DNA of 64,000 nt from Pithys albifrons albifrons (Eukaryota > Chordata > Aves > Passeriformes > Thamnophilidae). Position 1 is the stretch's first letter; each line of letters opens with the position of its first letter. The stretch spans positions 57,900,977 to 57,964,976 of the forward strand of contig NC_092497.1 of assembly GCF_047495875.1 (NCBI RefSeq), read 5' to 3'. The notes under the pieces were generated by a model that had not been told where the DNA came from, made no database searches, and saw only the letters and a list, made by a program, of their open reading frames with translations. Both the position numbers and the translations under genes were made by a program. Shown in pieces: positions 48,696-62,742 of this stretch.

Positions 48696-51499
48696 AATAT
48701 AGGAGGTTTTGTCTACTTTAGTGTAAAGCACATCTTTGACTGCTGTGCTTTTTTTCTAACTCTATTGCTTTTGCTAACTAGTTGAAAAGCTACAAAAAAA
48801 GTAAGGAAGAATTTCATCCTCCCTGTACATGAATCTTTAATCCTGGACAGATCCAGAACTACAGACACGGAAGGATAGGAGTCAATTTCCAATTAATGCT
48901 GTCTGTAGTGTCAGCAGCTTTCTCTTGTTCTTTCCTGATATCTATCACAGCTCCTATCCCTACCACCTCTTTGTAGGTATCCCATTTCTCTGATTTTAGC
49001 CATGCTTTTCAAATGAATCTTTCTTAACTACAATGTGTTTCAAAGCAGAACTGTTTCTTCAGACTTTCCTATATATATTGATTCTGCCTTCAGGACCACA
49101 ATTCACTCCAGATATATCACCTTAGAATAATTCATTCTCCAGAAGATAATAATAAATGAGACATCGAGATCAATATCAATTAGCATGTATTCATAAATGA
49201 ATAACAAATCAACAAGCCTTGCAGGGTAAACAAAAATAGGGAATCCATCAAGGACTTCAGGAGGAGTAAAAAGGTTAGGAGAAAAAGTACTAGTGATTGA
49301 ATAATTTTTTTCTCTCTTTCTCCAACACCTCTAATTATTGCCTATTTTGTAATGTGTGATCTATATTTGTGTCTCTGTTTTGTTGCCTCACATATACAGA
49401 ATCTTACTAAAAAGAGACTGCAGAAAGGACTGGTGCTCAGACAATACCAACTATATTAATATAAACTATATATCTATATTAAGATAAGCTATGCAATATA
49501 AATATTCTATTCAATTAAAATAACATATCCCACGGAACAGGATCTTATGTAGATATTTTAGATTTTGAATTTATCAGTGTTTGAAAGCAATCATTGTTCA
49601 GAAAATACACTGGACTTTGTGTTTATTTCTGTGTTAGGAAAATGTTTAGCATATTTGGGGCTCCTTAAAGAATGAAAAGAATCACAAGTATGGTGCTCTC
49701 TAAGTATGTTTTTGCTGGGTCATAACTTTAAAGAGAATAGCATTCTTCTAGTCCAGTATAAAGAAACTTTCCATTGGTTGTATGAGAAAGGCAGGTAGCT
49801 ATTTAACACCACTGAAGTAATTCAGCTGAAAATACTCGCCCTAAGACGAAGGAAGTCTTAATTACTATCGGAGACAACAAAAAATATACCTCTTTAATTC
49901 CTGTAAAAGAGAAGATTCAAAGAGATAGCATTATTTCATCACAACAGTGTGATGTCATAAATCTTAAGTGCATTTCCTTATGGAGTACATTAGCTATCAG
50001 AGACAAGGAGAAATTTTTAGGATGTGAAGCTCCAGGAACTTTTACACCGTCACAGCAGTAAATTAATGCCATAGAGAAATGATACTGATATAATCACACA
50101 TAACTTGCTACTTCAAATACTGTGCCAATTACCTGTGTGGTGGCTTATGATTAAGATTAAAAAGCAAAGATGATTCTTTGAATTATGGGTTGAAATTTCA
50201 GAATTTATGAATATGGAAAGCAGGAAGGTGCTAAAGAACAAAGTCATGTTAAACTATGGTAGTATTACTGCAATTTGTTTTCCAGAGAAAATGTTGTCTT
50301 GCATGTCTCTTGGTTAAAGAATAGAATAGAATGGATTAGAACAAATGTATGGAAGAATGAGAGTGACAAACATAAATAAAAGGCTACAGGATTCAGATAA
50401 GAAATGCATGAAAGAATGGCATAATATAATTGCATATCTGAATAAATCTAAACCAGGAAATGGAATAGATTTAAATTCTTTCAAATTTAGCTGTGTCAAC
50501 ATTTACAAAAGAAAAAAACAAACAGAGAAAAAGGAATGTCATTCAAGCAAACCAGAACAACATGGAACAAATAAATATTCATATCAAGAATGTCATCTGA
50601 AAACATGGACTTTCTCTGTTTCTTAGATTTTCTCTATATTCCAAAGTAAAAAGTTTTAATATTAACAACTAAATTATTTGCTAGTAGTCAAATGAAAAAT
50701 TGGGGTAAATATCTCCAAACCCCTAATGACTATATTATCTTTTGTATTCCTTTATATGCAGCAAAGACCCCCAAATTAAAATGCATATAGAATTATCTCA
50801 GGAGTGAATGTGCTATTTCAATTAAAATTCATTCAATCAAGATTCATTAGAGTTGCTTGTCCTCTGTAGATGTTTAAGTACAGTATAAGTAAAATTTTAT
50901 TTCAAATTTCCTACATTATTTTGCTTTCTAGTTAATTATGGTTTGCATTTATGGCAAAAATTTGTCCAAATCTTAATTACTTGCTTGTAAATGAGTCTGG
51001 TGAAGGTGCACTCATTCTTATTATTGGTGATGGAAAAAAAATTACTAAAAGGAAAACAAAAGAGAAAACTTTTAATGTTTTCTGAGTGGATTCTTACTTT
51101 TTTTCATAGGTGGAGACCAACATAATCCAGAATATTATCTACATGCACTGAGTACCACAAAGTAGAGAAAACATAAGAGGCTACTCCCAACTGGTGAAGA
51201 CTGGTGTGCATCAGCATCTATTCTCAAATAGTTCAGGAGGTTTTCAGTGCACTTTACCATACACTTGCTGGACACAGGAACTGGTTACTGAAAATTACAT
51301 CAGCCAATTCCCTCAGGTCTCTGGGATGCATTTCACAAGGTCTCATAGACTCATGTGAAGAAAGTAAGAAAGATATTTTACACTCTGAAAAAGTCTTTGC
51401 TACTTCATTGTAGCAGTAACATCATTATTTATTGTAAATTATAAAAAACAAAGGCAGGTTGTGAAAAAAACCCCACAACAACAAAACCCCAAATACATT
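48696..51499. other. Unassigned DNA
   Basis: No gene or recognised repeat. The 93-codon frame at 50345-50626 is Lys-rich and unrecognised. A short A/C tract lies at 51467-51492. Confidence 0.45.
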
Positions 51500-52160
51500 A
51501 TTGAATCATTGAATCAGAATTGCTTAGGTTTGAAAAGATTTTTAAGATCGCTGAGTCCAACCATTAATCCAGCACTGCCATATCCACCACTATCCCATGT
51601 CCCTCAGCTCCACATCTACATGTCTTTTAAATACCTCCAGGAATGGTGACATGACCATAGGACAACATATTCCAATGTTTGACAGCCCTTTCCATGAAGA
51701 ACACAATCTAAGGTAATTTCCTCTTTTCCTGTCACTTGTTACTTGGGAGAAAAGGCCGACCTCCACCTGACTACAACCTCATCTCAGGTAGCTGCACAGA
51801 GGAAGAAGGTCACCTCTGAGCCTTCTCCAGCTTAAACAATCTCAGGATTTGTGCTCCAGACCTTTCCTGAGCTGTGTTGCCCTTCTCTGAACACACTCCA
51901 GCACCTCATGTTTGTCTTCATGAGAGACCCAAAACTGAACACAGAATTGAAGGTGCAGCCTCACCAGGACTGACTACAGGGGAACAATCACACTCCTGGA
52001 TGGTATTGCTGGCCACACTATTTTTCATCCAAGCCACAAGGTCATTGACTTTCCTGGCCACCTGGGCACACTGCTGGCTTGTGTTCACCTAGCTGTCAAC
52101 CAGTACCCCCAGATCCTTTTCTGCCAATTTTCCAGGGATTCTGGAGTGGGACTGCAGAAT
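51500..52160 (-). mobile_element. CR1 LINE fragment with 3' end
   Basis: The plus strand starts ATTGAATCATTGAATCAGAA, a decayed inverse of the CR1 3' octamers. It goes on through GAGTCCAACCATTAATCC, CACCTCTGAGCCTTCTCCAG, CTTCTCTGAACACACTCCAG and TACCCCCAGATCC, the usual inverse order of the CR1 3' coding end. Frames are broken and the 5' part is missing. Confidence 0.8.
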
Positions 52161-52384
52161 GGTCAGTGATAGAGCTTTTTACTATACCACTGCCCACCGA
52201 GGTGATCATTGCACTGCATTAATTTTCTGCCCTGGGATGTTCCATTCTTATGCATAGGGGAGTATTGGAACGAGCAAAGGTGTACTGTGAGAGGGTCATC
52301 GAGAGATGAGGGAGCCTAATGTGGTGTAGTTTCGTATACACTGCCTATTGGTAGGATCTATTGTACTTCTTTAAACAATACTTC
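52161..52384. other. Spacer between CR1 fragments
   Basis: About 220 bp without clear identity; it may be a strongly diverged CR1 section. Confidence 0.35.
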
Positions 52385-53190
52385 ACAGAATCACACTCTT
52401 GAAAGTAGACCTCATGAGACATTATCTACTCCATCAACCCCACTCAAGTATGATCAGCAAGAGCAGGTTAACCAGGACTGTGTCTAGTCATGTTTTGAAT
52501 ACCAAGAAATGGGACTAAAACCTCTCTGGGCAACTTGTCCCAGAATCTGACCATGACTGTAACAGCAACAACACATACACACACACAAAAAAAGTTTTCT
52601 TTTCAGATGGTGTTTTTATTTGTATAATCTTCTTTATACCCTCTCATTAGGTATTAATAAGATTTCTTACCAAGCCTTCTTTTATCCAGGTCAAAAAGTG
52701 CCACCTCTCTCAGGCTTCCATCATGAGACATGCACATTCCTATTCATTAGTCAGCTTCATGGCCCTTTGCTGGAATTGCTCCTTTGACTTGAGAACCCCA
52801 GAAATGTATGCAGCATTCCAGGCATACTGTACTTTGCTGAGTAGAGACAAAAGATGACTGCCTTCACACTGTTGGTGATGCTCTGACAACACACTATTGG
52901 CCATCTTTGCCACAAAAACTCTTTGCTGCCTCATACACATGTTTTTGCCCACAAGGTCTTCCAAAGTTTTCTTTGCAACTCTGCAAGGAAGATGTCAGCC
53001 CCCAGTGCATTCTAGTGCCTGGAGTTCTTCCTCCCCAGGTGCAAGACTTGTCACTCCCTCTTGCTGAATTTCATGAGCTTCCTGTTAGCTTATTTCTTCA
53101 GCCTTTTACAGTCCCTCTGAATTACAGCACAAACATCTCATCTCCCAACCACTCCTCCCTGTTTTGTATTGTGTCTTTCAAAAATACTTG
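52385..53190 (-). mobile_element. CR1 LINE fragment with 3' end
   Basis: The plus strand starts TTCACAGAATCACACTCTTG, then has AACCAGGACTGTGTCTAGTC, CTCTCTGGGCAACTTG and, further on, TCCAGGCATACTG and AGTCCCTCTGAATTACAG, all in inverse CR1 order. It is older than the neighbouring copy and carries a small internal CACACA/AAAA run at 52573-52592. Confidence 0.7.
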
Positions 53191-53486
53191 TTGATATGGA
53201 CCAAAACTATGCAAATAAATAAACCAATAATGAAACAGTATGAATGGACAGATGCTTCCATTCATTCTTTAACCATCTCTGCCTAATGTATAAGTGTCAT
53301 CTAAACCAAGAAGCCAATGATTTATTTTTTTCTTGTTAAGAAACTGGCACAGTATTCAATTTATATGCTATTAAAGCTGATGTACATGTACCTGGTATAT
53401 TAATATTTTTCTTTTACTGGTCAAAGTAACACTGAAAGTTTCATGTCCCACTCCCCCACACCCTGGACACTTCAACAATTCTTTTT

Positions 53487-53690
<204 letters not shown>

Positions 53691-56391
53691 GTAGAACACC
53701 AGAGTACCTTTTAAACTGTGTGTTAAACAGTCAGTTTCCGTCATGTCTGATACCAGAAATTCTAATCAAACCCCAGAGATTTCAGTAAAACCAACTGGGA
53801 AACAGAACTGATTTGCAACAGTATTTCAGCTAAAAAGGGATGCAGAACAAATGCTTGCAAATACAAACATGACAATGAAAGATTGATCAGAAGCAAATGC
53901 AAAATCAACGTAGAGATACCGGTAATGAATTATGCAAACTACCTCTTTCTTTTCAGTTTAAACTTATTAGCCCAAACCACTGATGTACACATTTTTTTAT
54001 TTGACATCCAGATAGATGTTTTTCCAAATTAATAGGGTACTTTTATGTCAAATTATCTAAATTGTGTCTAGAACTATTTGAATCAGCAAATGGGATATCT
54101 TATACTGGCCAGACTAAAACACACTCTACAAATTTAATGTCAAAATCAATATCTAACACTGCAATATTTTGGCTAAATAAAAGTCTGTGATACACACAAA
54201 GCTTCAAGAGCCTCACAAAATTTGATTTCCTCTGACAACTGTGTACTTCTTTACTTCTGTATGCATAATGAAGATGAATATAAAATTTAAACCCTCCCAC
54301 AAAATTAAACAGTAGACAAAAAATTAAACACCAGAAGGAAAGCCCTCTTTTGGCTGAGATTAATAATAGACCATAAGCATTACAATAACTCAGAAATAAG
54401 TTTGTGTGATGTTTTAAGTGCAGTAAGTCGGATTTCTCCACTTGTGTGAGTTCAAAAGCCAGGAAGGCACTGATTTATTTTTCCCTATTAGGAAATAGTC
54501 ACAGCATATAGTCTAGCTGATTTTCCATTGTACAGATAAATAGGAAAAAATATCTAATATGACAGGTTAAGGGAAGAAGGGAGATTACACTGAAGTGCAA
54601 GACTGGAGAACACATGAGAAATGACTAGCCGAAGCCTTTGAAGCAAATGATATGAAACAGTCTGCAAAAGGCAGTGTCATCCTGTTATGGAAGTAACCCT
54701 GATTCTGATACATAAAATATGCTTCAGTTTTATGTTACAATTGTTTGACTAAGTTCAATTTATTTACAGTAAAGGGAGGAAGATCAGAATCCCAATGATG
54801 TAATAAAAGTACTTTGTCCTGTGCTTTGACCAGACACTGATAAGGTACACAGGCCATGAAGTAGTGCCAGTTGGATGTGTTGAAAGCAATTATTTATGTT
54901 GCACAGTTGTGAAAATCTGATTCATATTCTGAGCAAGATTCTGACACAATAAAGCTTTTGCTTTGAGGGTAATATTGAACTAGTGGTTTTAAGCACTCGC
55001 AGACATAAAATTTTGCTGAACCAATGCATCATGATAAAATCAATTCTTTGTTAAAGTATGTTAAAATCAGGAGATGTTTGTAGTAGTTGAAAGGCTAAAA
55101 TTTCAACATCTGAACATAATGTGAACTGTATTCCTTTTTATGAAATTTAAATGGCAAAATATGAAAGATTTGTATAGTTTTTAAAAAAAGCTTCTTATGA
55201 GAGTTTTCTGCATAAATTAGCACTAGTAGACAAGGGAAACTACAGATGATGTTTTAGAAAGTAATTTGGAAAAAGTTGACAAACATAGGATGACAGAGTA
55301 TAAAAGAAAACCATGAAAATGTGCCCAGCCAAAAAGATAAACTCAAAGGTAATTGAATCACTATGATGCATAAACCTTCTCAGAATATATAGGACTTTAT
55401 AAATGTGCAGAAAAGTACAAAATGTAGCTCAGGTACCTTAACTGGACAAGCAGAAAGAAACATATCAAGCCCAAATGAACACTAACAATGAAAAGGAGGT
55501 AAAATGTGTGATGAGAAAAGCAAAAAAACCATATTTCAAATAGTCTTCAGAATGTGGTTTTGCTTCCTTTTGAGAACAGTACATGCTTTCTGACAAAAAC
55601 AACATAAAACATATTGCATTTTTTTTTTACTTGAAATGTTGTGTTGCAGAAAGGACTGCTCTTATGACAATGCAGCAGCCATTCTGAGTGCTGCTTAGTG
55701 ACAAGCACTCAGCATGCTCTGCCTCTGATGTGATGTGTTTCCATATCACCCAGGCAAAAGTTAGAAATCTATACATACTTCTGAAAAAACTGTAAATCCA
55801 TTTTTTCCACTTTTGTTGTGGTCTCTGTTTTTGTTGTTGTTGTTTGTTTGTCTGTTTGTTTTATTTAGGTTTGTAAAATTCTGGAAAGTGTCACTGAAAA
55901 TTTTTAACAGTTTCCTAAATCAAGATCTTACACAGTCTTGTAACAAAATTTTCAGTTTGTAGTATTGCTACAGACTTGGAGTCCTCAAGAGCTAATTCTT
56001 GTGCGGTGATTTTGCTTTATCAAAAACACTTAAAATATTTCAGCATGTGCAAGATTCCACTCTGACCAGAGGGTTTGCATTTGGAGTTATGATTACCTCT
56101 AATAAATATTCTAAATGATGAGAAAAGGAGTATTAAATAAAGAAATAACTATATTTTCAGTTTTAAATAATTTTAACAATAGTAATGCTTTGGTGATGAT
56201 CTAAAGATTGCTGCATAAAGATAGTGATGCCGAAGGCGTTTTTGTTCTGATTTTCACATTTTGTAGATTTTAGGAACACAGTAGCTGTAGATTTTTAGAT
56301 AGTAATATTTCTAACAGTTTAAGTTTAATGCCTTTCTATAACTACCCCTGTCCCAGAATAGGGAGCTTAAATTCCTTTAGTTAATTAATCT
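53691..56391. other. Unassigned DNA
   Basis: No gene or recognised repeat. A T/G-rich patch lies at 55805-55866. Confidence 0.45.
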
Positions 56392-56793
56392 TGTTTAGAC
56401 TCTTTTCCAAGGTAGAGCTGAAAGACATCATAAGGCCTACAGAATGAAACATAAACACAGGTCAGAGTGACCCAGAAGTCAGAACTGGATGAACTCCAAG
56501 GGACCTCTGTGTGCCCGAGGAAGAGGAGCTAATGAAGACAGAGGGTCTTGACGACCCCAGACCCAATTCCAGGAGGTGGAACAGGGATGGTACTGGGGCT
56601 CGACTGAGAAATGTGTAAAGCAATGATTGGAGGGATCTTATTATAAAAGCCATAGAAACTAGAACTGGAGAACACATGCATGTCATCCTGTATTCCTGTG
56701 GGCTGTAGGCCTGTGATATTAAAGGACCTTTACTTTTTATCTTACCCTACACTAACGTGGCTCGGAGTCCTGATTTTGGGGGCACTCACGGCA
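56392..56793 (+). repeat. Solo LTR of an ERV
   Basis: The block is GC-richer than its flanks. It has a TATA box (TATAAAA, 56642-56648) and an ATTAAA poly(A) signal (56718-56723) about 75 bases further on. A U5-like segment follows through CTAACGTGGCTCGGAGTCC to a CA end at 56792-56793. The start at TGTTTAGAC (56392) is the least certain point. No internal retroviral sequence adjoins it on either side, so it is read as a solo LTR. The family is not named. Confidence 0.55.
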
Positions 56794-57944
56794 TCAATAG
56801 AATGGGGACTACTTATATTTTATTAAGTTATATGGAGAAGCAAGTTATATGGAGAAACAGTGGTAAGCTTTTAGGTGACTTTCATAGCCTTTTCAGGTCA
56901 TCACTCCAGTTATTATTCAAGAATACAGGGATTCCATTGTAGCCATTCTGATAGTGACAATTCTTTTGAGACTTAGTTATTATTTAGAGGCATTTTCCTT
57001 CATTTGCTCATGTCCAGTAAACACACAGTAGATTTCAGCTACTTTACTCCTTTGAGCAGTAAGGTGGGAAATATTTAGTCAGATGTCTGATGACTTTTTA
57101 ATTCTAAGGAAAGACTCTCCAGAAGTCTTGTGTTTCTGCCACAGAGTAGGAAAAGAAACTACTGTATTTCAATTGTTTAAATAAGTTTCAGGGGGACAAT
57201 CAGTTTTCCTTTGCAGTCTGAATTTACAGTGCATCTGACATGTACCTGACAAAAATGAATAGGTGTAACTACCAGCACTGCTTCTTCCTAAATGGAATAT
57301 TTTTATATGAGGATGCTGGGGCTATACCACATTATGTCTTTCCTTCAATTATGAAAGCATATGGTCTTTAATTCTCTGCCCCTACTGAAATTGTGCATTA
57401 GTCCTGAAATGCTTTCATGATCAAGAAAAGATTGTCCTTCTTAGTGTGACACCAGGACTTATATCTGGAAATATCTTCAAATGTGTGTAGGAGGTTAGTA
57501 CTATTGACGCCTTAAGATTTTTGTCTGTTTGCTGATTTTAATATACCTGTGTAATTTCTCATGCTTAAGGTAGAAGCTGACAGTTTCTGAATCTCTTTCT
57601 CATGGTTTGTACTATATTCTTGAAATTTTGTTCAATGGTCTTTTCCAGGAAAGAGATTTCAGCAAGGGTACATTATAGTCAAAAAAAGATAGAGGGCACA
57701 GAACCCTTGGAGGGTTTCATGTTGGAATATTCACTAGATATGATGGTTAGTTAAAGGTATAAAATTGTGAGAATTCTTGCTGGGGTTTGCACTTATGTAT
57801 GTGGCACCTGAAAACCCTTTCATTAAAGACCAGCTCTCTATTTTGTCTATATTAATATTATCTCAAAAGTTCTTTTTGCCCATTTTAGCCAACACCATGC
57901 TACCCTACAACACAGTAGTGTTCTTTTATTGGCTGTGTTTCTTT
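56794..57944. other. Unassigned DNA
   Basis: No gene is recognised. A 17-bp direct duplication (AAGTTATATGGAGAARC) lies just past the LTR at about 56824-56856. Confidence 0.45.
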
Positions 57945-58096
57945 TTCAGATGTGTTGAAGGTATTTAAAGGATATGTAGATATGACACTCAGAGACATGG
58001 TTTGTGATGGATTTGGCAGGGCCGGGTTAATGGTTGGACTTGATGATCTTAGAGGCCTTTTCCAATGTAAATGATTATGCGATTCTGTGATTATGT
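57945..58096 (+). mobile_element. CR1 LINE 3' terminal fragment
   Basis: The plus strand carries the CR1 3' UTR in order: GTAGATATGACACTCAGAGA, CATGG, GATTTGGCAGGGCCGGGTTA, ATGGTTGGACTTGATGATCT, and the terminal repeats ATGATTATGCGATTCTGTGA. Only about 150 bp remain, a typical 5'-truncated CR1. Confidence 0.85.
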
Positions 58097-61000
58097 TCTA
58101 CAATTTAAAAGTCAGCAGAAATTGTGGAAAGTGGCAGGCCTTACAGTTTTTATATGTTCAGTAATTGCAGTTCTTTAGACCACAATGTTCCTCTGTGGCC
58201 TTGCCATATTAAGTTTTTGAATCGGGAGCAAAAGGACAAAACCTCAGCCTTCAGTTCCTAGTGAGTTAACTTTTCTGCTTTCCCTGCTGTGTCTGGCTGA
58301 AGTCAATTCAAATATACAGAGGTGAACAGTCAAGTGAAAATGTAGAGCATCACTCTAGGTCAAAATACTACTCTATGCAATTCAGTTTCAAAGGACAACT
58401 ATCAGCAGCTATTAAAATTCTTATATCCGAGTCTTAGACAAAATTTAAAGAAAGGAGCAAATGACCAAACATTAATCAGGTCCCTTGACAAAGGTTAAAG
58501 GAATAGAAAGTGATAATAACTCATCCTTGCTACACTTTTCACATAATCACCTCATGTCCTAGCAAGGTTACTGAGCTGTATGTCATCCTAAAGTGCATGG
58601 GTAGGGACTGAACCTTTTTTCTCAACTGCTAATAGCTCTTCTTCAAGTTTAAAAGTGTTAACTACATATTTGTTTTCACACTTACTGCCTGCTGTCTTAA
58701 AGCTTTCAATGCAAATTACTGAAAAAAATTCTGCTTTTCATATTCTCTGTGGTCCTTAAACTAACTTTTTTCATAGGTTTTGTAATAGACTGAATTTATT
58801 GTTGCATCAGTTTACACTAGTCAAGCCTCTTATAATAGCTCTTTAGTCAGTTGTAGAGAAAGATCTTTCAGAAAATGTAGAAAAACTATAGCACACACAC
58901 AATTATTTATGTTTGCTTGTCTTAAGGGGGCAGCAGCAGCACACTGTGCACCTCAAGAGCTACATTTGTCTGCTCTACCCGTGGACAAGATTAAGTGCAA
59001 CTCTTTATTTGATAGTGGCGCTTAATGGGATCTTGGTGATGTTTGTCGTATCAGGTCTTTACAAAAACAAAGTCCAGTGTTTCAGCCTGATAGTGTTCAT
59101 TTTTTGACATTTGTTAGAGACATAAACAATTTAATATCATGTTGAAGCACTTGGTATGTGTCACTGTAGTTTAGCTGGACAGGTATAAGGCTGTTGCTGC
59201 CAGCAGCAGCCACATATGCATGTTTTCATAAGCATTACTCATCTGGAATTGCTTTCTGTAGTCATTACTAAGCCTAGAGGGCATAATATGGAAATAATAG
59301 AATGTAAATTTACTGCAGAATCACTCTTTAAAAGCCACAAGGTTTCTGTACTTTGACGTTTTGAATTCTAAATCACTTACACACAACACAGTTGACCTAA
59401 TATGTTCTGAATCACTCTCACATTCTCCTAAAGTACAATACCTGTTAGCCCTTTACCTGCTTTCTAAAACCAGTATCTGAACAAGTTAATAGTTGTCCCT
59501 CAGGTTTCCTTTCTTATTGTACCTCTCCATATCCCATCCACTGTATTAAATCACAAACATGTGTTTCCACCCAGATAAAAAGCTATGAATTAATGGAATT
59601 CAGATCAAATACTGGCATGTGAGAAGAATCAGTGTTTTTCCTAGTGTCTTCTATGAGTGAATGTGTTTTTTTTCTTTAAGGTGCTTTATGTGCAAAATCT
59701 TAATATGTAGTACATAGGAGTGTGTCTAGACAACACCCAAATCAGTATGTCTCTGCATGTGAGGCTGAAAAAAGAAATAGCTGATAGTACAGCTTGTTTT
59801 TCTTTTTTTCAGACAGTTTACATCTATTCATCATCTAAGCATTGTATGCAAACAGTAAAGCTGAAGGCAACAGCTGTGGCATCTAAAATTTACAGAGTAA
59901 TCACTCAGTGATAATGTGACGTAATGATCAACAGCAGTTACATTAGAATGGCCACTTATAGAAAAAAACTGTTGAAAGAAAGGCATTATTTCCTTTAAAG
60001 AGGCAGCTACCAAATTGCTGTGACTATCAGATAAACCATTCATATAGGTATAGCTGACCCAGAAGGGAGCAATTTTGCAGTCTGTAAAGTTGTTCTTTCT
60101 TATGTATGATATTATTGTATGCTATTGCATGTTGCATGCTGTTATAAGCTTTGTGCATGGAAACAAACTTCATCCAATTATTGTGCCCTGAATAATTTTG
60201 ATTTTTAGAATTATCAGAACTTTAAAGCCAGGGAGAACAAAGTGTGTATGACATAAACACTTTGGTTACCTTCTCTGCCAAGTGATGCATCTGTTCTGTC
60301 TCTGGAAATGGTAGCTGCACCTGCAGGCTCACAGACATGAAGAGAGAAAAGAAAAAAGAAAAATAGAAAGGAAAAACTGCTATGCTTTCTCCCAAAGAAT
60401 ATTAATATTAGTTCAAACTAATAAAAGATGCAATGGTGCAAGACAAAGAAACCAGTGGCAGGGAAGAAGATATGATATCCTGGATCCTATCTTTGTTGTG
60501 CCAACCCACTGTAGTTCTGCAACATAATAAGCAGCTTTTCTTTAATTTTAAAGAAGTGTTGAAAAAGACTGTTTACCTGAGAGGTATAGTGGGCCACCTA
60601 TGATGTAAAGAGCTTTTTTTTTTGTCCAAAACAAATTTTCAGAGTGTTCTTATCTCAGAGAACTGAACGCTAAGCTATAGGAAAACACATTCAAATCAGA
60701 CTGCTAGCCCACATACTGGGAATAGGCATGTAGCATCCTTTGTTACAAGACGTTCTGTAAGGTGAATAAAAAGTAGAAAGATACATGGGTCAACATTTTG
60801 TAAAAGAAGAACACCTACTGGAGATATCTCTCTGTTCTGAGGGTAATAGAGGGAAAATTTCAACATTGTTCCTCTTTACATATACAGATATTTTTCTGCC
60901 TATTCTCTCTATAAACATTTATGAAAGGTGAGAAGAAATAAAGACATTTAAAACTTGACCAGAATGCTGTTTTGTTAGACAAGATCACAATATGTTTCAC

Positions 61001-62742
61001 TTGCCAGGCTAGGTGGAACAGTAAATGACAGGATGCTCTGTTCCTTTTCCATCTTTTCTCTTTGTTCTCCTATTTTTATTGTGTCTCAACCTGCCTAAGC
61101 AACCTTCTACACAGGTTAATATGCTTCACCTCATATAGCAGTTCTTCTTGTCATAAAATACTATGGCAATACTGGATGGGAAACATTAAATGGCATCTGA
61201 CTATGACTATCATCCCAGTGATTCTATAATCCCAACACTTATTTTCAAAGATTAGTTTTCTTATAAAAAGCAGTGCTAGAGTTAAGACCATTTGGGTTCC
61301 TTCTTTTGTATTTTCTCATCATAGAGGATTCAGTTTCTTGGTGGCTAAATGTAATTCTTATATACCAGGATTTGTGCTGCAAATATTAATCAGACTTCTA
61401 TTCTTTGTGAACAATTTCACATGCTTGGCTAAAGTTACTCTTTGATAAAGTACCTTGCTTGCTTTGTTGTGAGCCAGGCAATATGAAGAATATCACAGCT
61501 AACACTCAGTAGTGGAGGCTGCAGCACTGCTCTGTTGTAGGATGCACAGCAACAGGCGCTAAAGGACAGACACTGCAATTCCTCCACTTCTAGAGGATCA
61601 GGGCAGCATGTGAAGGCTCTGTCCTTTCTGTTCTGGGGGTTTTCATCTGCTTGATGGAACCCTCAAAGTCTAACAAACAGATGCAGCTACAGGTGGCATT
61701 TACTAAAATGCAATTGGTGCCACAGAATTTTGTACTCTTTTCACACTGGGAGTATTCTTTGGTGAGTACCTGTTGGGTGCACATAGAGTAATTCATATGT
61801 ACATAGACATATGCATATGTCTTCAGGTGACACAAGATCAATAACAGAAGTGTTTGAGCATTGTTTATAGTGTGAGACAGATTAACGTGTTTTATTTGTC
61901 AGACTGATGTACAAATGCTATGTACTTTATATCATATGTACATTCTACTGCACAGATAAGCACAGTATGAGCACAAATAAAGACATGGATATACTGCAGT
62001 CAGACTACTAGTCCTGCATTTGACATATTACTCTATTACAAATAAAAGTGATCTTGAATCCCGACAGAGCATTGATATCTGTCATTTTCCTTCAGTGAAA
62101 TCAAACTTGGTTCAAAAGACAATATCTGTATTGCAGATTGATTTTGTAGTTTTGAATGTTGATGAGATTCTTTATGGAATTCAGAAATCATTTCTCAGTA
62201 CACAGTCTTCACAGCATTGGGGTGATAACACTTTGGCTAACATTATACATTAAACTATCCTACGCATAGGAAGATGTCATAAAAAGGTGGGTTTCCACTT
62301 TTTTTTTCTGATATTTTCTGCTAGTGTTAATTGTTATCTTGTAGTTTTCAAAATAAATAATTTTTAAAATTATTGAAAAATTTGTATATTAGCTCCCTCC
62401 ATCCTTGTGCTGGGAAAGAAAGATCATGTCATAATGTCTAGTGGATGAAGATTACCAAGACAAAAATATATCTGAGATATGTTAAGTGATTAATCAATTT
62501 AAGATGCAATAAATGACTGTGTGCTGTGAGGGAAAAGTCAGGGGGAAAGCAGTATGTGAAGTAAAGGTACTTGTTAATTTTACCAGGCACATACACATTA
62601 TGAGATTATGCACTTGCAATGACTATAAAAGAAAGTGTTTGGTGTTGAGTTCACGTAAGCACATAGGTCCTGAGAAATGTTCTGTGGAAAACTTCAGGTG
62701 CCTGAAGATGTTGAACAGAGGATAGTTTCTACTATAACTATT
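58097..62742. other. Unassigned DNA
   Basis: About 4.6 kb with no recognised gene or repeat. A polypyrimidine-CAG stretch at about 59797-59811 and several T-runs are the only visible structure. The 77-codon frame at 62020-62253 is unrecognised. Confidence 0.45.
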
